Assembly: GCA_905373185.1 (NCBI GenBank)
Contig: CAJPSE010000118.1
Span: 1-5,729 of the forward strand
Reading direction: 5' to 3'
Length of the DNA: 5,729 nucleotides
Origin: an uncultured Fretibacterium sp.
GTDB lineage: Bacteria; Synergistota; Synergistia; Synergistales; Aminobacteriaceae
In this document: in pieces, positions 1 to 5,729 of the stretch
How positions within the stretch are numbered: the stretch's first letter is position 1
Layout: every line of letters begins with the position of its first letter
Translations under genes and position numbers: made by a program
The notes under the pieces: generated by a model
What the model was told of the DNA's origin: nothing
Database searches by the model: none
The model's input: the letters and a program-made list of their open reading frames with translations, nothing else

Positions 1-523
1 CCACGGAGCCGATGTCCACGCCCTTCATGTCGTAGTAGCGCCCGTCCCCGGCCCGCCCCGGACGTTCCAGGAAGACCAGGAGGTCGAATCCCTCCAGAAC
101 CGCGGGATCGGGCCCGTCCAGGCAAAGGACCGAGGGCCCCTCGACGCTCCCGGAACAGGCGTCCAGCGCGGAGAGGTTATGGCGGTCCGTCGCAAGAGAA
201 ACCCTCTTTCCCAGAAGGGCCAGGGCCCTTCCGAGGATGACCGAGCCCGGGGGGCCGTCCGTCTCGGGAGCCGAGGCCGATCGGATGAAGAACCCTGTGA
301 CGATCAGCACGCTCCGAGCCGCCCAACAGAGGGAGAAAGCCCGCTCCCAGAGGGAAGCGTCCGAAAGCATGGAGGCCCTCCGCCCCCCCAGGTCCGAGGC
401 CACGATGCCCCGCAGCGAATCCAGGGCGGCACCGGTTAAAGGCGTCATCGGGGCCGGGGTAAAGGTCGGAATGAAAGCCGGCGAATCCGACGAATTGAAA
501 AATCGAGCATCGGGACCCCGCAT
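1..523 (-). CDS. DUF4392 / D-glutamate cyclase C-terminal-like protein (3' part off window)
   Basis: The 174 codons in the window match, by motif, the DUF4392 family, which forms the C-terminal domain of mammalian mitochondrial D-glutamate cyclase (DGLUCY, D-glutamate to 5-oxo-D-proline). Seen directly: VLIVTGFFI at residues 72-80, ETDGPPG at 87-93, a Rossmann-like stretch LGRALALLGKRVSLATD at 97-113, and ERPGRAGDGRYYDMKG at 153-168. The last two motifs closely resemble ETDGPPG and ERAGRAADGNYY in the human protein as I remember it. The C-terminal part lies beyond the window edge. The ATG at 523 lies 5 bp after the pfkA stop, which implies co-transcription and possibly coupling. No clear Shine-Dalgarno precedes it, and an in-frame ATG at 448 (residue 26, closer to where the domain seems to begin) is an alternative. 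There is no signal peptide, so it is probably cytoplasmic. Family membership is fairly sure. The enzymatic activity of a stand-alone bacterial domain is inference. Confidence 0.82.
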   Translation of the reverse strand, partial: MRGPDARFFNSSDSPAFIPTFTPAPMTPLTGAALDSLRGIVASDLGGRRASMLSDASLWERAFSLCWAARSVLIVTGFFIRSASAPETDGPPGSVILGRALALLGKRVSLATDRHNLSALDACSGSVEGPSVLCLDGPDPAVLEGFDLLVFLERPGRAGDGRYYDMKGVDIGSV

Positions 524-528
524 GGGGC

Positions 529-1485
529 TCAATTCAGCTTGTCGACCAACCCCAAAAGCTCCGGGCTGAGGGACTTATGCTCGCTCCAGGAGCGCTCCAA
601 GTCGCTCAGGACCATGCGATGGTTCACGTTCCCCACCATATAGCCCGATTTTCCGATCAGCAGGGATTCGGCCGCGTAGGCACCCATCCGGGAGGCCAGC
701 AGGACATCGAAGGACGTGGGGCTGCCGCCCCTCTGGATGTAGCCCAGGACGGTGACACGCGCGTCGTAGCCCCCGGTGTCCTGGAGCTTGTCCTTCATCT
801 CGTTGGCGGACATGACGCCCTCCGCGAGGATGATGAGCGTATGGCTCTTCCCCTTCTCCTGGGAGAGGCGCAGCCGCTGGCAGAGGTTACCGATGCTCAG
901 GGGGAGCTCCGGGACGACGACGTACTCCGCCCCCGAGGCGACGGCTATTTCGAGGGCCAAAAATCCGGCGTTACGCCCCATCACCTCGACGATGAACAGG
1001 CGGTCGTGGCTGGACGCGGTGTCCCGAAGGCGCATAACGGCCTCGAGGGCGGTGTTGACGGCGGTGTCGAAACCGATCGTCTCGTCCGTACCCGCGACGT
1101 CGTTGTCGATGGTCCCAGGAATGCCAATGACCGGCATCCCCATGTCGTGCAGTTCCTTGGCCCCGTGAAAGGAGCCGTCGCCGCCAATAACGACCAGGCC
1201 CTCGATCCCCGCCGCCCTCATCCGGGCCAGGGCCTCTCCACGTCCCTCGGGGGTCGTGAAGCGCTCGCTGCGCGCGGTCTTGAGGATCGTCCCCCCGCGA
1301 TGAATGATGCCCCCCACGGAGGAACGGGTAAGGGGGATGAAGTCCCCGTCGATCAACCCTTCATAGCCTCGGAGGACCCCCACGCACTCCTTGTCGTTGA
1401 AGAAGCACGTGCGTGCCACCGCCCGGATGGCGGCGTTCATGCCCGGGGAATCCCCCCCGCTGGTCAGAACTGCGATGCGATCCAC
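529..1485 (-). CDS. pfkA: ATP-dependent 6-phosphofructokinase
   Basis: This enzyme phosphorylates fructose 6-phosphate to fructose 1,6-bisphosphate, the committed step of glycolysis, in the cytoplasm. At 318 aa it is the normal length for bacterial PfkA and aligns almost without gaps to E. coli numbering. Visible features are the nucleotide loop LTSGGDSPGMNAA (residues 7-19), R72, GGDGS (101-105), GTIDND with catalytic D127 (124-129), R162, MGR ending at R171, E222, R243 and IQRGGSP (250-256). Gly104 and Gly124 indicate use of ATP rather than pyrophosphate. Effector-site residues R21, R25, R54, R154, E187, K211, K213 and H215 are present, but D59 is Gly, position 214 is Ser, and the substrate-contact H249 is Tyr. 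The start is GTG at 1485, chosen because a strong GAGGAGAG Shine-Dalgarno sits 6-8 nt upstream and an in-frame stop lies just above. It follows the exported-protein gene by 56 bp and precedes the DUF4392 gene by 5 bp. Confidence 0.97.
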   Translation of the reverse strand: MDRIAVLTSGGDSPGMNAAIRAVARTCFFNDKECVGVLRGYEGLIDGDFIPLTRSSVGGIIHRGGTILKTARSERFTTPEGRGEALARMRAAGIEGLVVIGGDGSFHGAKELHDMGMPVIGIPGTIDNDVAGTDETIGFDTAVNTALEAVMRLRDTASSHDRLFIVEVMGRNAGFLALEIAVASGAEYVVVPELPLSIGNLCQRLRLSQEKGKSHTLIILAEGVMSANEMKDKLQDTGGYDARVTVLGYIQRGGSPTSFDVLLASRMGAYAAESLLIGKSGYMVGNVNHRMVLSDLERSWSEHKSLSPELLGLVDKLN

Positions 1486-1491
1486 GTCAAT

Positions 1492-1499
1492 CTCTCCTC
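1492..1499 (-). promoter_or_regulatory. Ribosome binding site of pfkA
   Basis: GAGGAGAG on the minus strand, with its AGGAG core 8 nt before the GTG at 1485. It supports the GTG start for pfkA, and an in-frame TGA overlaps this site, excluding any longer version. Confidence 0.8.
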
Positions 1500-1502
1500 A
1501 TC

Positions 1503-1508
1503 ATTATA
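1503..1508 (-). promoter_or_regulatory. Possible -10 box upstream of pfkA
   Basis: A perfect TATAAT on the minus strand lies in the 56-bp gap before pfkA. No recognisable -35 hexamer sits 16-18 bp upstream (that stretch is G-rich) and there is no extended TGn. Transcription from here would begin within or beside the Shine-Dalgarno. It is therefore a weak candidate; pfkA may simply be read through from the promoter near 2485-2512. Confidence 0.25.
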
Positions 1509-1541
1509 AGCCATGGGCGAAAGGCCCTCCGCCCCCATCGG

Positions 1542-2309
1542 CTACCGGGTCTGGAGCTCGTCCGTCCTGCTGCGGACCTCGTCGAGCTCCCGATCGATGG
1601 CGTCGATCCTCGTCTGGAGCTCCTGCCGCTCCTGGTTCAGCTTCTCCATACGCTTGATCAACCGGTCGAGCTCCAGACGATCCATGGCCTTGCCGGTCCC
1701 CAGGGCCTCGGGATTATCCTTCGAGAGGTCCCAGACCCAGCGGACATCCCCTCTTGCCGAGGTGGCCTGACTGATGGACCCGCTCAGGACGAGGCGGACG
1801 TCCTTGGCCTTCTCCAGGATGTCCTTGCCTGTCTTGGGATCGTAGCGGGGGAAGAAGACCATCCCGTCACGCTGCCCGGAGATCTTGAAGTTGAAGCGTT
1901 TGTCGTAGTCGGAGGGGTTGTAGCGCTGCTTGCCGACGAAGAGCGTCAGATGGCGGTCAAACGGCTGGGCATACATGGGAATGCCCGTGACGTTGAAACC
2001 GATATGAAAGGCTATGGAGTCGTGAAGGTTCAGGCTCTTCAGCAGGGTATACTTGTAGTTCTCCATCTCGTCCTTCGTCCAGAGGTTCTTCTCCGCTTCC
2101 GAGCGCACCAATGCCTCGACGTACTCCGCCGAGTAATAGGTCACCTCGATGGCCACCGTCTGGAGGTCGGTCTTCTCACTGAAGGAGTTGGTCCTCGTCC
2201 ATTTCCTCAGGATGTCCTCGTCCGAGCCCCAGGCGGACGAAATCCAAACGACGAGGCAGAAGAGCAGGGAAAGCCCCACGGATTTTTTTCCAAAGAATTT
2301 TCCGGTCAT
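1542..2309 (-). CDS. Predicted exported protein with C-terminal coiled coil, unknown function
   Basis: I do not recognise the family. From the ATG at 2309 the product is 255 aa. Residues 1-28 look like a Sec signal peptide: basic MTGKFFGKK, then a hydrophobic core, with AWG|SD as a plausible signal peptidase I site near residue 28. There is no lipobox (the cysteine follows Phe). The mature middle part (about 50-195) is mixed, rich in aromatic and charged residues, without repeats or motifs I can name. The tail (about 207-255) is a charged, heptad-like helix of Leu/Ile/Met with Glu, Arg and Gln, predicted to be a coiled coil. In-frame ATGs at 2351 and 2333 give longer forms, but those add an acidic N-terminus unsuited to a signal peptide and no start has a clearly better ribosome binding site. 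It lies between flhB and pfkA on the same strand, so a periplasmic or envelope role is plausible. Any link to the flagellum or to glycolysis is not shown by the sequence. Confidence 0.78.
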   Translation of the reverse strand: MTGKFFGKKSVGLSLLFCLVVWISSAWGSDEDILRKWTRTNSFSEKTDLQTVAIEVTYYSAEYVEALVRSEAEKNLWTKDEMENYKYTLLKSLNLHDSIAFHIGFNVTGIPMYAQPFDRHLTLFVGKQRYNPSDYDKRFNFKISGQRDGMVFFPRYDPKTGKDILEKAKDVRLVLSGSISQATSARGDVRWVWDLSKDNPEALGTGKAMDRLELDRLIKRMEKLNQERQELQTRIDAIDRELDEVRSRTDELQTR

Positions 2310-2328
2310 CGCACGCGTTCCACTCCAT

Positions 2329-2361
2329 TCCATTTTATCTTCAATCTCCATTTTATCTTCA
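2329..2361 (-). repeat. Two 15-bp direct repeats at an 18-bp period
   Basis: The plus-strand 15-mer TCCATTTTATCTTCA occurs at 2329-2343 and 2347-2361, 18 bp apart. On the coding strand each copy contains GAAGATAAAATGGA and hence an ATG (at 2333 and 2351) in the same frame as the exported-protein gene. It may be a small tandem duplication that adds six codons and an extra potential start. Confidence 0.8.
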
Positions 2362-2393
2362 TCATCCTTGTATCGTCTCGACCCAGACTCACC

Positions 2394-2430
2394 CCGGCTT
2401 GAATACAGATTCGCACCGGATTCAAGCCGG
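2394..2430 (-). promoter_or_regulatory. 11-bp perfect inverted repeat in the leader of the exported-protein gene
   Basis: CCGGCTTGAAT at 2394-2404 and ATTCAAGCCGG at 2420-2430 are exact reverse complements with a 15-nt loop. The transcript should fold into a stable hairpin between the proposed promoter (2485-2512) and the start codon. No U-rich tract follows on either strand, so it is not a standard intrinsic terminator. It could be an operator dyad, an mRNA-stabilising stem or a U-tract-less terminator. The structure is certain, the role unknown. Confidence 0.6.
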
Positions 2431-2484
2431 ACCTCATCCGCAGCCCTTTACGAGGGCAGGGTCCGTAACGTCCCCTCCCGTTCG

Positions 2485-2512
2485 ATTATACAACAGGTGA
2501 CAGGGAAGCCAA
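2485..2512 (-). promoter_or_regulatory. Candidate sigma-70-type promoter
   Basis: On the minus strand TTGGCT (2507-2512, four of six consensus matches to TTGACA) is followed after 16 bp by a perfect TATAAT (2485-2490). It starts 22 bp after the flhB stop and would initiate around 2478, giving a leader of about 125-170 nt to the exported-protein gene, depending on the start used. The AT-rich box stands out in a GC-rich stretch. It probably drives the exported protein and, by read-through, pfkA and the DUF4392 gene. Confidence 0.5.
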
Positions 2513-2534
2513 ATCCGCCCGCACCGCAATCCGC

Positions 2535-3653
2535 CTATCCCGCCCGCAGACGATAGACCATGGCAAGGATCTCCGCGACGCCGCGATAGAGCTCCTCGGA
2601 GATCTCCTCCCCGATCTCGACCCCCTCGAACAGGGCCCAGGCCAGAGGCCTGTTCTCGACGACGGGGATGCCGTGGGCGCGCGCCAGGTCCCGAATCTTC
2701 TGCGCCACGACCCCGCGCCCCTTCGCCACGACCTGGGGGGCGCTCATCAGCTCGCGGTCGTACTCCAGGGCCACGGCCAGGGTCGTCGGGTTGGTGATCA
2801 CCACGTCGGCCTTGGGCACCGAGGCCATCATGCGCTTCTTGGCAAGCTCCCGCTGCTTCTGCCGGATCTTGTTCTTGATCTGCGGGTCCCCCTCCATCTG
2901 GCGGAACTCCTCCTTGATCTCCTGACGGCTCATGCGGATCGACCGCTCGAACTCCCATTTTTGATACATGTAGTCGATCAGGGCCATGATGAGGAGCATT
3001 GCCGCCAGGCGCATCGCAAGGGACCAGAGCATGTTCCAGAAGACGGCGCTTCCATGCCCTAGGGGGAACTGCATGGCCCTCAGGGTATCGGGAAGGTAGT
3101 CCCGAATGGCGGTGTAGATGACGACGGCGAAGACCGCCGCCTTCAGCAGCCCCTTGAGCAGCTCCACCAGCGAGCGCAGCGAGATGATCTTCTTCATCCC
3201 GCTGATCGGGTTGAGGCGGTCCAGGTTGATCTTGAAGGGCTCGCCCGTGATGGTCCAGCCCACCTGCCAGACGATCACCGCCACGGCAAGGATGGCTACC
3301 AGCCCCCCCAGGGGGAGCCAGGTCAGGAAATAGCTCTTGACCGCCTCCAGGGACAATATGGGGAACCATCCTTCCATCAGAAGAATTTTATCCCCCATGA
3401 AACGAATGGAGAGCTGGAGCAGTGCGAAGAAAAGTCCATAGATGAAAGGCCCCAGGAGGAGCAGGGCGGCCAGCCCCGTCAAAATCCCGACGGCAGCTGT
3501 CAGGTCCCGGCTTACGCAGACGCGCCCCTCCGAGCGCACCTTTTGGCGCTTCTTGGGCGTGGCCGGTTCGGTCCGCTCCTGTGCAAAGAACTGGAGATCG
3601 AAGGGGATGGGCCGTCCTCCCCCGACGATGCGCTCCCCAGAAAGGAGGATCAC
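2535..3653 (-). CDS. flhB: Flagellar export switch protein FlhB
   Basis: FlhB is the inner-membrane component of the flagellar type III export apparatus whose cytoplasmic domain switches secretion from rod/hook to filament substrates. The 372-aa product has the typical N-terminus (FDLQFFAQERTEPATPKKR, residues 18-36), four hydrophobic segments (about 52-82, 108-135, 168-186 and 204-230), the linker and the cytoplasmic domain. There, VPKADVVITNPT (279-290) holds the autocleavage site. The residue after NPT is Thr291, not the usual His, so the motif reads NPTT. The end IPVVENRPLAWALFE (329-343) is typical of FlhB. The start is GTG at 3653, overlapping the fliR stop as GTGA, with a GGAGGGG ribosome binding site 6 nt upstream. 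The reading frame stays open for 128 more codons upstream, but only as an out-of-frame shadow of fliR. Following genes are not flagellar, and the flhB unit appears to end here. Confidence 0.96.
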   Translation of the reverse strand: MILLSGERIVGGGRPIPFDLQFFAQERTEPATPKKRQKVRSEGRVCVSRDLTAAVGILTGLAALLLLGPFIYGLFFALLQLSIRFMGDKILLMEGWFPILSLEAVKSYFLTWLPLGGLVAILAVAVIVWQVGWTITGEPFKINLDRLNPISGMKKIISLRSLVELLKGLLKAAVFAVVIYTAIRDYLPDTLRAMQFPLGHGSAVFWNMLWSLAMRLAAMLLIMALIDYMYQKWEFERSIRMSRQEIKEEFRQMEGDPQIKNKIRQKQRELAKKRMMASVPKADVVITNPTTLAVALEYDRELMSAPQVVAKGRGVVAQKIRDLARAHGIPVVENRPLAWALFEGVEIGEEISEELYRGVAEILAMVYRLRAG

Positions 3654-4444
3654 GGCGTTCCCCTCCACGCCAGCACGCTCGTCAGGGCAAACTCTACCCA
3701 CCGCTCGAACTGGGCATAGATCAAATCCACCACCAGCGGCAGCGCCGCGGCCAGGACCAGGAACCCCAACGCCACCTTGATCGGGAGCCCGAGGACGAAG
3801 ATGTTCATCTGAGGGACCGTCCGGGCCAGAAAGCCCAGCCCAACGTCCGCCAGCACGAGGGCGCAGTAGAAGGGAATCACTATCCGCATCGCCAGCACGA
3901 AAAGCTCCTGAAGCCACGTTCCCAGGGACATGTCTCCGGCTGGGAACAAGGCCAGGCGCCCCAAGGGCACGAGGCGCAGGCTCTCGACAACCGACTGCAC
4001 CATCAGGAGATGCCCGTTCCAGCGGAAGTAGAACCACAATCCCACCAAAAAATTCAGCTGGCCGATTATTGACGCCTGGCTCTGTGTCATGGGGTCGACG
4101 ACCTGTGCCATGGAGAAGCCCATGGCCGTGCCGATCTGCTCCCCGGCGGTGTTCAGCGCCGGAAGGGGCAGAGACGCCAGGAACCCGATGGCAAGTCCCA
4201 CCAAAAGCTCGCGCAGGGCCAGGACGGACAGCGCGAGGGCGCTGTCGAAGAGGACCACGGGGACCTGGGCGGACGACACCGTCCCCATGGACGCCGCGGT
4301 CAGGAGCACCGCGCCCAGGTAGCGGAAGGAGGCCGGGGACATCGTGGAGGCGAAGAGGGGCGAGGCAAACACCATGCCCACGAAGCGAAGGTGGATCAGC
4401 AGATAAACGACGAGAAGCTGCGTGGGCAGCTCGATTCCCTTCAA
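3650..4444 (-). CDS. fliR: Flagellar biosynthetic protein FliR
   Basis: FliR joins FliP and FliQ in the export gate at the centre of the flagellar basal body membrane ring. From the TTG at 4444 the product is 264 aa, the usual length, and strongly hydrophobic with several membrane segments. Family-like stretches include LRFVGMVFASPLFAS near residues 19-33, the GLAIGF segment, and AGEQIGTAMGFSMAQVVDP in the central region, followed by the conserved type of C-terminal half. The TTG is chosen because a GGGGAG-type ribosome binding site lies just upstream and because the family begins here. The frame stays open to an ATG at 4567, but the extra 41 residues are unlike FliR and are encoded largely by the inverted-repeat element in the fliQ-fliR gap. 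The 3' end overlaps flhB by 4 bp. Confidence 0.93.
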   Translation of the reverse strand: MKGIELPTQLLVVYLLIHLRFVGMVFASPLFASTMSPASFRYLGAVLLTAASMGTVSSAQVPVVLFDSALALSVLALRELLVGLAIGFLASLPLPALNTAGEQIGTAMGFSMAQVVDPMTQSQASIIGQLNFLVGLWFYFRWNGHLLMVQSVVESLRLVPLGRLALFPAGDMSLGTWLQELFVLAMRIVIPFYCALVLADVGLGFLARTVPQMNIFVLGLPIKVALGFLVLAAALPLVVDLIYAQFERWVEFALTSVLAWRGTP

Positions 4445-4503
4445 CCCTCCCCCCTCCCCTCGGAGTATCGTTCCTTCTCCCGGTACCTTCTCATTCCGTT
4501 TCG

Positions 4504-4604
4504 CAGGTATTCGTAGGCAAGGCGGCCTTTGCGAGACGCCGCAAATAAGCATACAGCCAACGAGCAAGCCGGTCGTCTGCTAAAACACAGCATATGAATA
4601 CCTG
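4504..4604. repeat. 101-bp imperfect palindrome in the fliQ-fliR gap (candidate MITE/REP-like element)
   Basis: The ends CAGGTATTCGTA (4504-4515) and TATGAATACCTG (4593-4604) are inverted repeats, with the outer 9 bp exact and 11 of 12 matching overall. Inside lie a second arm pair, AGACG (4534-4538) with CGTCT (4574-4578), and a local hairpin TTTGCG/CGCAAA (4528-4533 and 4540-4545, 6-nt loop). It fills most of a 170-bp spacer (4445-4614) between genes that are normally nearly adjacent. I see no transposase and no clear target duplication, and no second copy in this window. It could be a small inserted repeat or a structured mRNA segment that tunes fliR expression. Confidence 0.5.
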
Positions 4605-4614
4605 AGGAGCAGAA

Positions 4615-4890
4615 TTATTGGATGAAGCGCTCCAGCTGGCCCAGTATCTCACGCGTCATGACGAGCATCCTGGCCCCCATCCAGGGCCCCAGAAGCACCA
4701 TGGAGAGAAAGACGGCCAATATCTTCGGGATGAAGATCAGCGTCTGCTCCTGGATGGACGTGGCCGTCTGGAGGATACCGATCAAGAGCCCCACCACCAT
4801 CGCAACCATGAGGATGGGCATGGAGACCGCCATCATCGTCCACACGGCATTGCTCATGATGTCGTAAAGACTGAGGAGCGTTACAGGCAT
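4615..4890 (-). CDS. fliQ: Flagellar biosynthetic protein FliQ
   Basis: FliQ is the small two-helix membrane subunit that wraps around FliP and FliR in the flagellar export gate. The 91-aa product is of family length. It has two long hydrophobic helices (about residues 15-41 and 50-72) joined by the conserved loop [19 protein letters not shown] (39-57), and ends in a short amphipathic tail. The ATG at 4890 is preceded by a strong GGGAGGA ribosome binding site 5 nt away. It lies 36 bp after fliP, on the same strand. The 170-bp distance to fliR downstream is unusual and is mostly taken up by an inverted-repeat element. Confidence 0.96.
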   Translation of the reverse strand: MPVTLLSLYDIMSNAVWTMMAVSMPILMVAMVVGLLIGILQTATSIQEQTLIFIPKILAVFLSMVLLGPWMGARMLVMTREILGQLERFIQ

Positions 4891-4926
4891 TTCGGTCCTC
4901 CCCCTTCAATCCTTTCCTTTATAAGC

Positions 4927-5729
4927 TCAGGGCACGTTCGTGAAGCTCTTCAACAGGCTCATCACGACCAGGTTCCAGCCGTCCGCCATGACAAAGAGCA
5001 CCAGCTTGAAGGGCAAGGACACCATCATCGGCGGAAGCATCATCATGCCCATGGCCAACAGGACGCTCGAGACCACCATATCCACGACAATGAAGGGGAT
5101 GTAGATGACCACCCCCATCTGAAAAGCGGTCTTCAGCTCGCTCAACATAAACGCCGGGACCAGGACCCGGGTCGGGACCTGGTCTCGGGATGCGGGCTGT
5201 TCCAGCTTCGCCATGGAGGTCATCAGGGAAAGCTCCTCCTGCCTCGTGTAGCGGAACAGGAACTCCCGTACCGGCACGACGGTACGCTGCCAGGCCTGCT
5301 CCGCGGAGATGTCCCGCGCCAGGTAGGGGGCGAGGCCGTTCTCGTAAACCTGGTTCCAGGTGGGATACATGGTGAAGAGGGTCAGAAAGAGGGCGAGCCC
5401 CGTGACGACCTGCTGCGGAGGGGACTGCTGGAGCCCGATCGCACGCTGCACGAACCCCAGGACGATAACGATACGCGTGAAACTGGTGACCATCAGTAGG
5501 ATGGCCGGAGCCAGGCTGAGGACGGTGAGCAGCCCCAGGATCTGGAGCGACAGGGCCACATCCGCAGGGGAATCGGCGGAGGCGATGCCCAGCCGCAGGG
5601 AGGGCAGGGAAAAGGACCCCACCTCCGCAGCCGACGCGGACGTCAGGAAGAGAAACGGCAGGAACAGGACGACGAGCACCCCCAAAAGAAGAATGGCGCG
5701 GACGGAGAGGGAGTGCCTGTGAGGGTTTT
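4927..5729 (-). CDS. fliP: Flagellar biosynthetic protein FliP (5' end off window)
   Basis: FliP forms the core pentamer of the flagellar type III export gate. The window holds 266 codons. Two family signatures are clear: LAPAILLMVTSFTRIVIVL with LQQSPPQQVVTGLALFLTLF in the first half, and VLVPAFMLSELKTAFQMG, then AMGMMMLPPMMVSLPFKLVLF with DGW, near the C-terminus. A TTG at 5685 could serve as start and would give 252 aa. However, no ribosome binding site precedes it and it falls within the signal peptide. The frame stays open to the window end and supplies the basic part of that signal peptide (NPHRHSLSVR, then the hydrophobic run to SASA). I therefore place the true start just beyond 5729. 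FliP is known to carry a cleavable signal peptide in many bacteria. Confidence 0.95.
   Translation of the reverse strand, partial: NPHRHSLSVRAILLLGVLVVLFLPFLFLTSASAAEVGSFSLPSLRLGIASADSPADVALSLQILGLLTVLSLAPAILLMVTSFTRIVIVLGFVQRAIGLQQSPPQQVVTGLALFLTLFTMYPTWNQVYENGLAPYLARDISAEQAWQRTVVPVREFLFRYTRQEELSLMTSMAKLEQPASRDQVPTRVLVPAFMLSELKTAFQMGVVIYIPFIVVDMVVSSVLLAMGMMMLPPMMVSLPFKLVLFVMADGWNLVVMSLLKSFTNVP

Noticed and set aside
577..1509. A 310-codon open frame on the plus strand opposite pfkA
   Set aside because: It mirrors pfkA codons in a GC-rich sequence, has a low-complexity composition rich in Gly, Asp, His and Arg, and matches no family I know.
1518..1530. GGGC/GCCC hairpin between the exported-protein gene and pfkA as a terminator
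   Set aside because: Only a 4-bp stem with no U-run after it, too weak to call.
2394..2430. Intrinsic terminator for flhB
   Set aside because: The stem is perfect, but no U-tract follows on either strand and the candidate promoter lies between flhB and the stem.
2394..2450. Possible cobalamin riboswitch in the exported-protein leader
   Set aside because: A stretch resembling GGTGCGAATC caught my eye, but the B12 box and the other conserved core segments are missing and the gene downstream has no visible cobalamin link.
3654..4037. A 128-codon in-frame upstream extension of flhB
   Set aside because: It lies inside fliR out of frame, has Gly/Pro/Arg-rich shadow composition, and the GTG at 3653 has a proper ribosome binding site and begins the family's N-terminus.
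4618..5499. A 293-codon plus-strand frame opposite fliQ and fliP
   Set aside because: Rich in His, Asp, Arg and Gln, as expected for the antisense of hydrophobic membrane-protein codons; it spans two genes and their gap.
5683..5685. TTG as the fliP start
   Set aside because: There is no ribosome binding site before it, and it falls inside the hydrophobic signal peptide, whose basic start is encoded further upstream in the same open frame.

Overview
This GC-rich bacterial window is read entirely from the minus strand, so the biological order runs from high to low coordinates. Its first half in that order (about 5729 to 2535) is the membrane core of a flagellar type III export apparatus: fliP (5' end off the window), fliQ, fliR and flhB. 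The second half (about 2534 to 1) is a separate-looking unit: a predicted exported protein with a C-terminal coiled coil that I do not recognise, a 6-phosphofructokinase gene (pfkA), and the first 174 codons of a DUF4392 / D-glutamate cyclase-like protein that runs off the low-coordinate end.

The window suggests a flagellated, GC-rich, glycolytic bacterium with a cell envelope that exports proteins through Sec. My best guess is a member of Synergistota. That rests on gene content and protein flavour recalled from memory, not on any search. Non-ATG starts are common: GTG for pfkA and flhB, TTG for fliR.

Flagellar region: FliP, FliQ and FliR form the gate of the export channel, and FlhB is the substrate-specificity switch attached to it. 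fliR and flhB overlap by 4 bp (GTGA) and are probably translationally coupled. fliQ and fliR, usually nearly contiguous, are separated here by 170 bp. Most of that gap is a 101-bp element bounded by near-perfect 12-bp inverted ends, possibly a small inserted repeat. FlhB carries NPTT in place of the classical NPTH autocleavage motif. flhA, a frequent follower of flhB, does not follow it here.

Junction region (2310-2534): just after flhB there is a plausible sigma-70-type promoter (TTGGCT-16 bp-TATAAT). A leader of roughly 130-170 nt follows, holding a perfect 11-bp inverted repeat with no U-tract, then a short tandem repeat around the possible starts of the exported protein. I see this as the start of a new transcription unit.

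Metabolic region: pfkA retains ATP-type and catalytic residues at positions matching E. coli numbering, with a few changed substrate- and effector-site residues. The DUF4392 gene begins 5 bp after pfkA stops, so the two are probably co-transcribed. I found no RNA genes, CRISPR arrays, complete insertion sequences or convincing rho-independent terminators.
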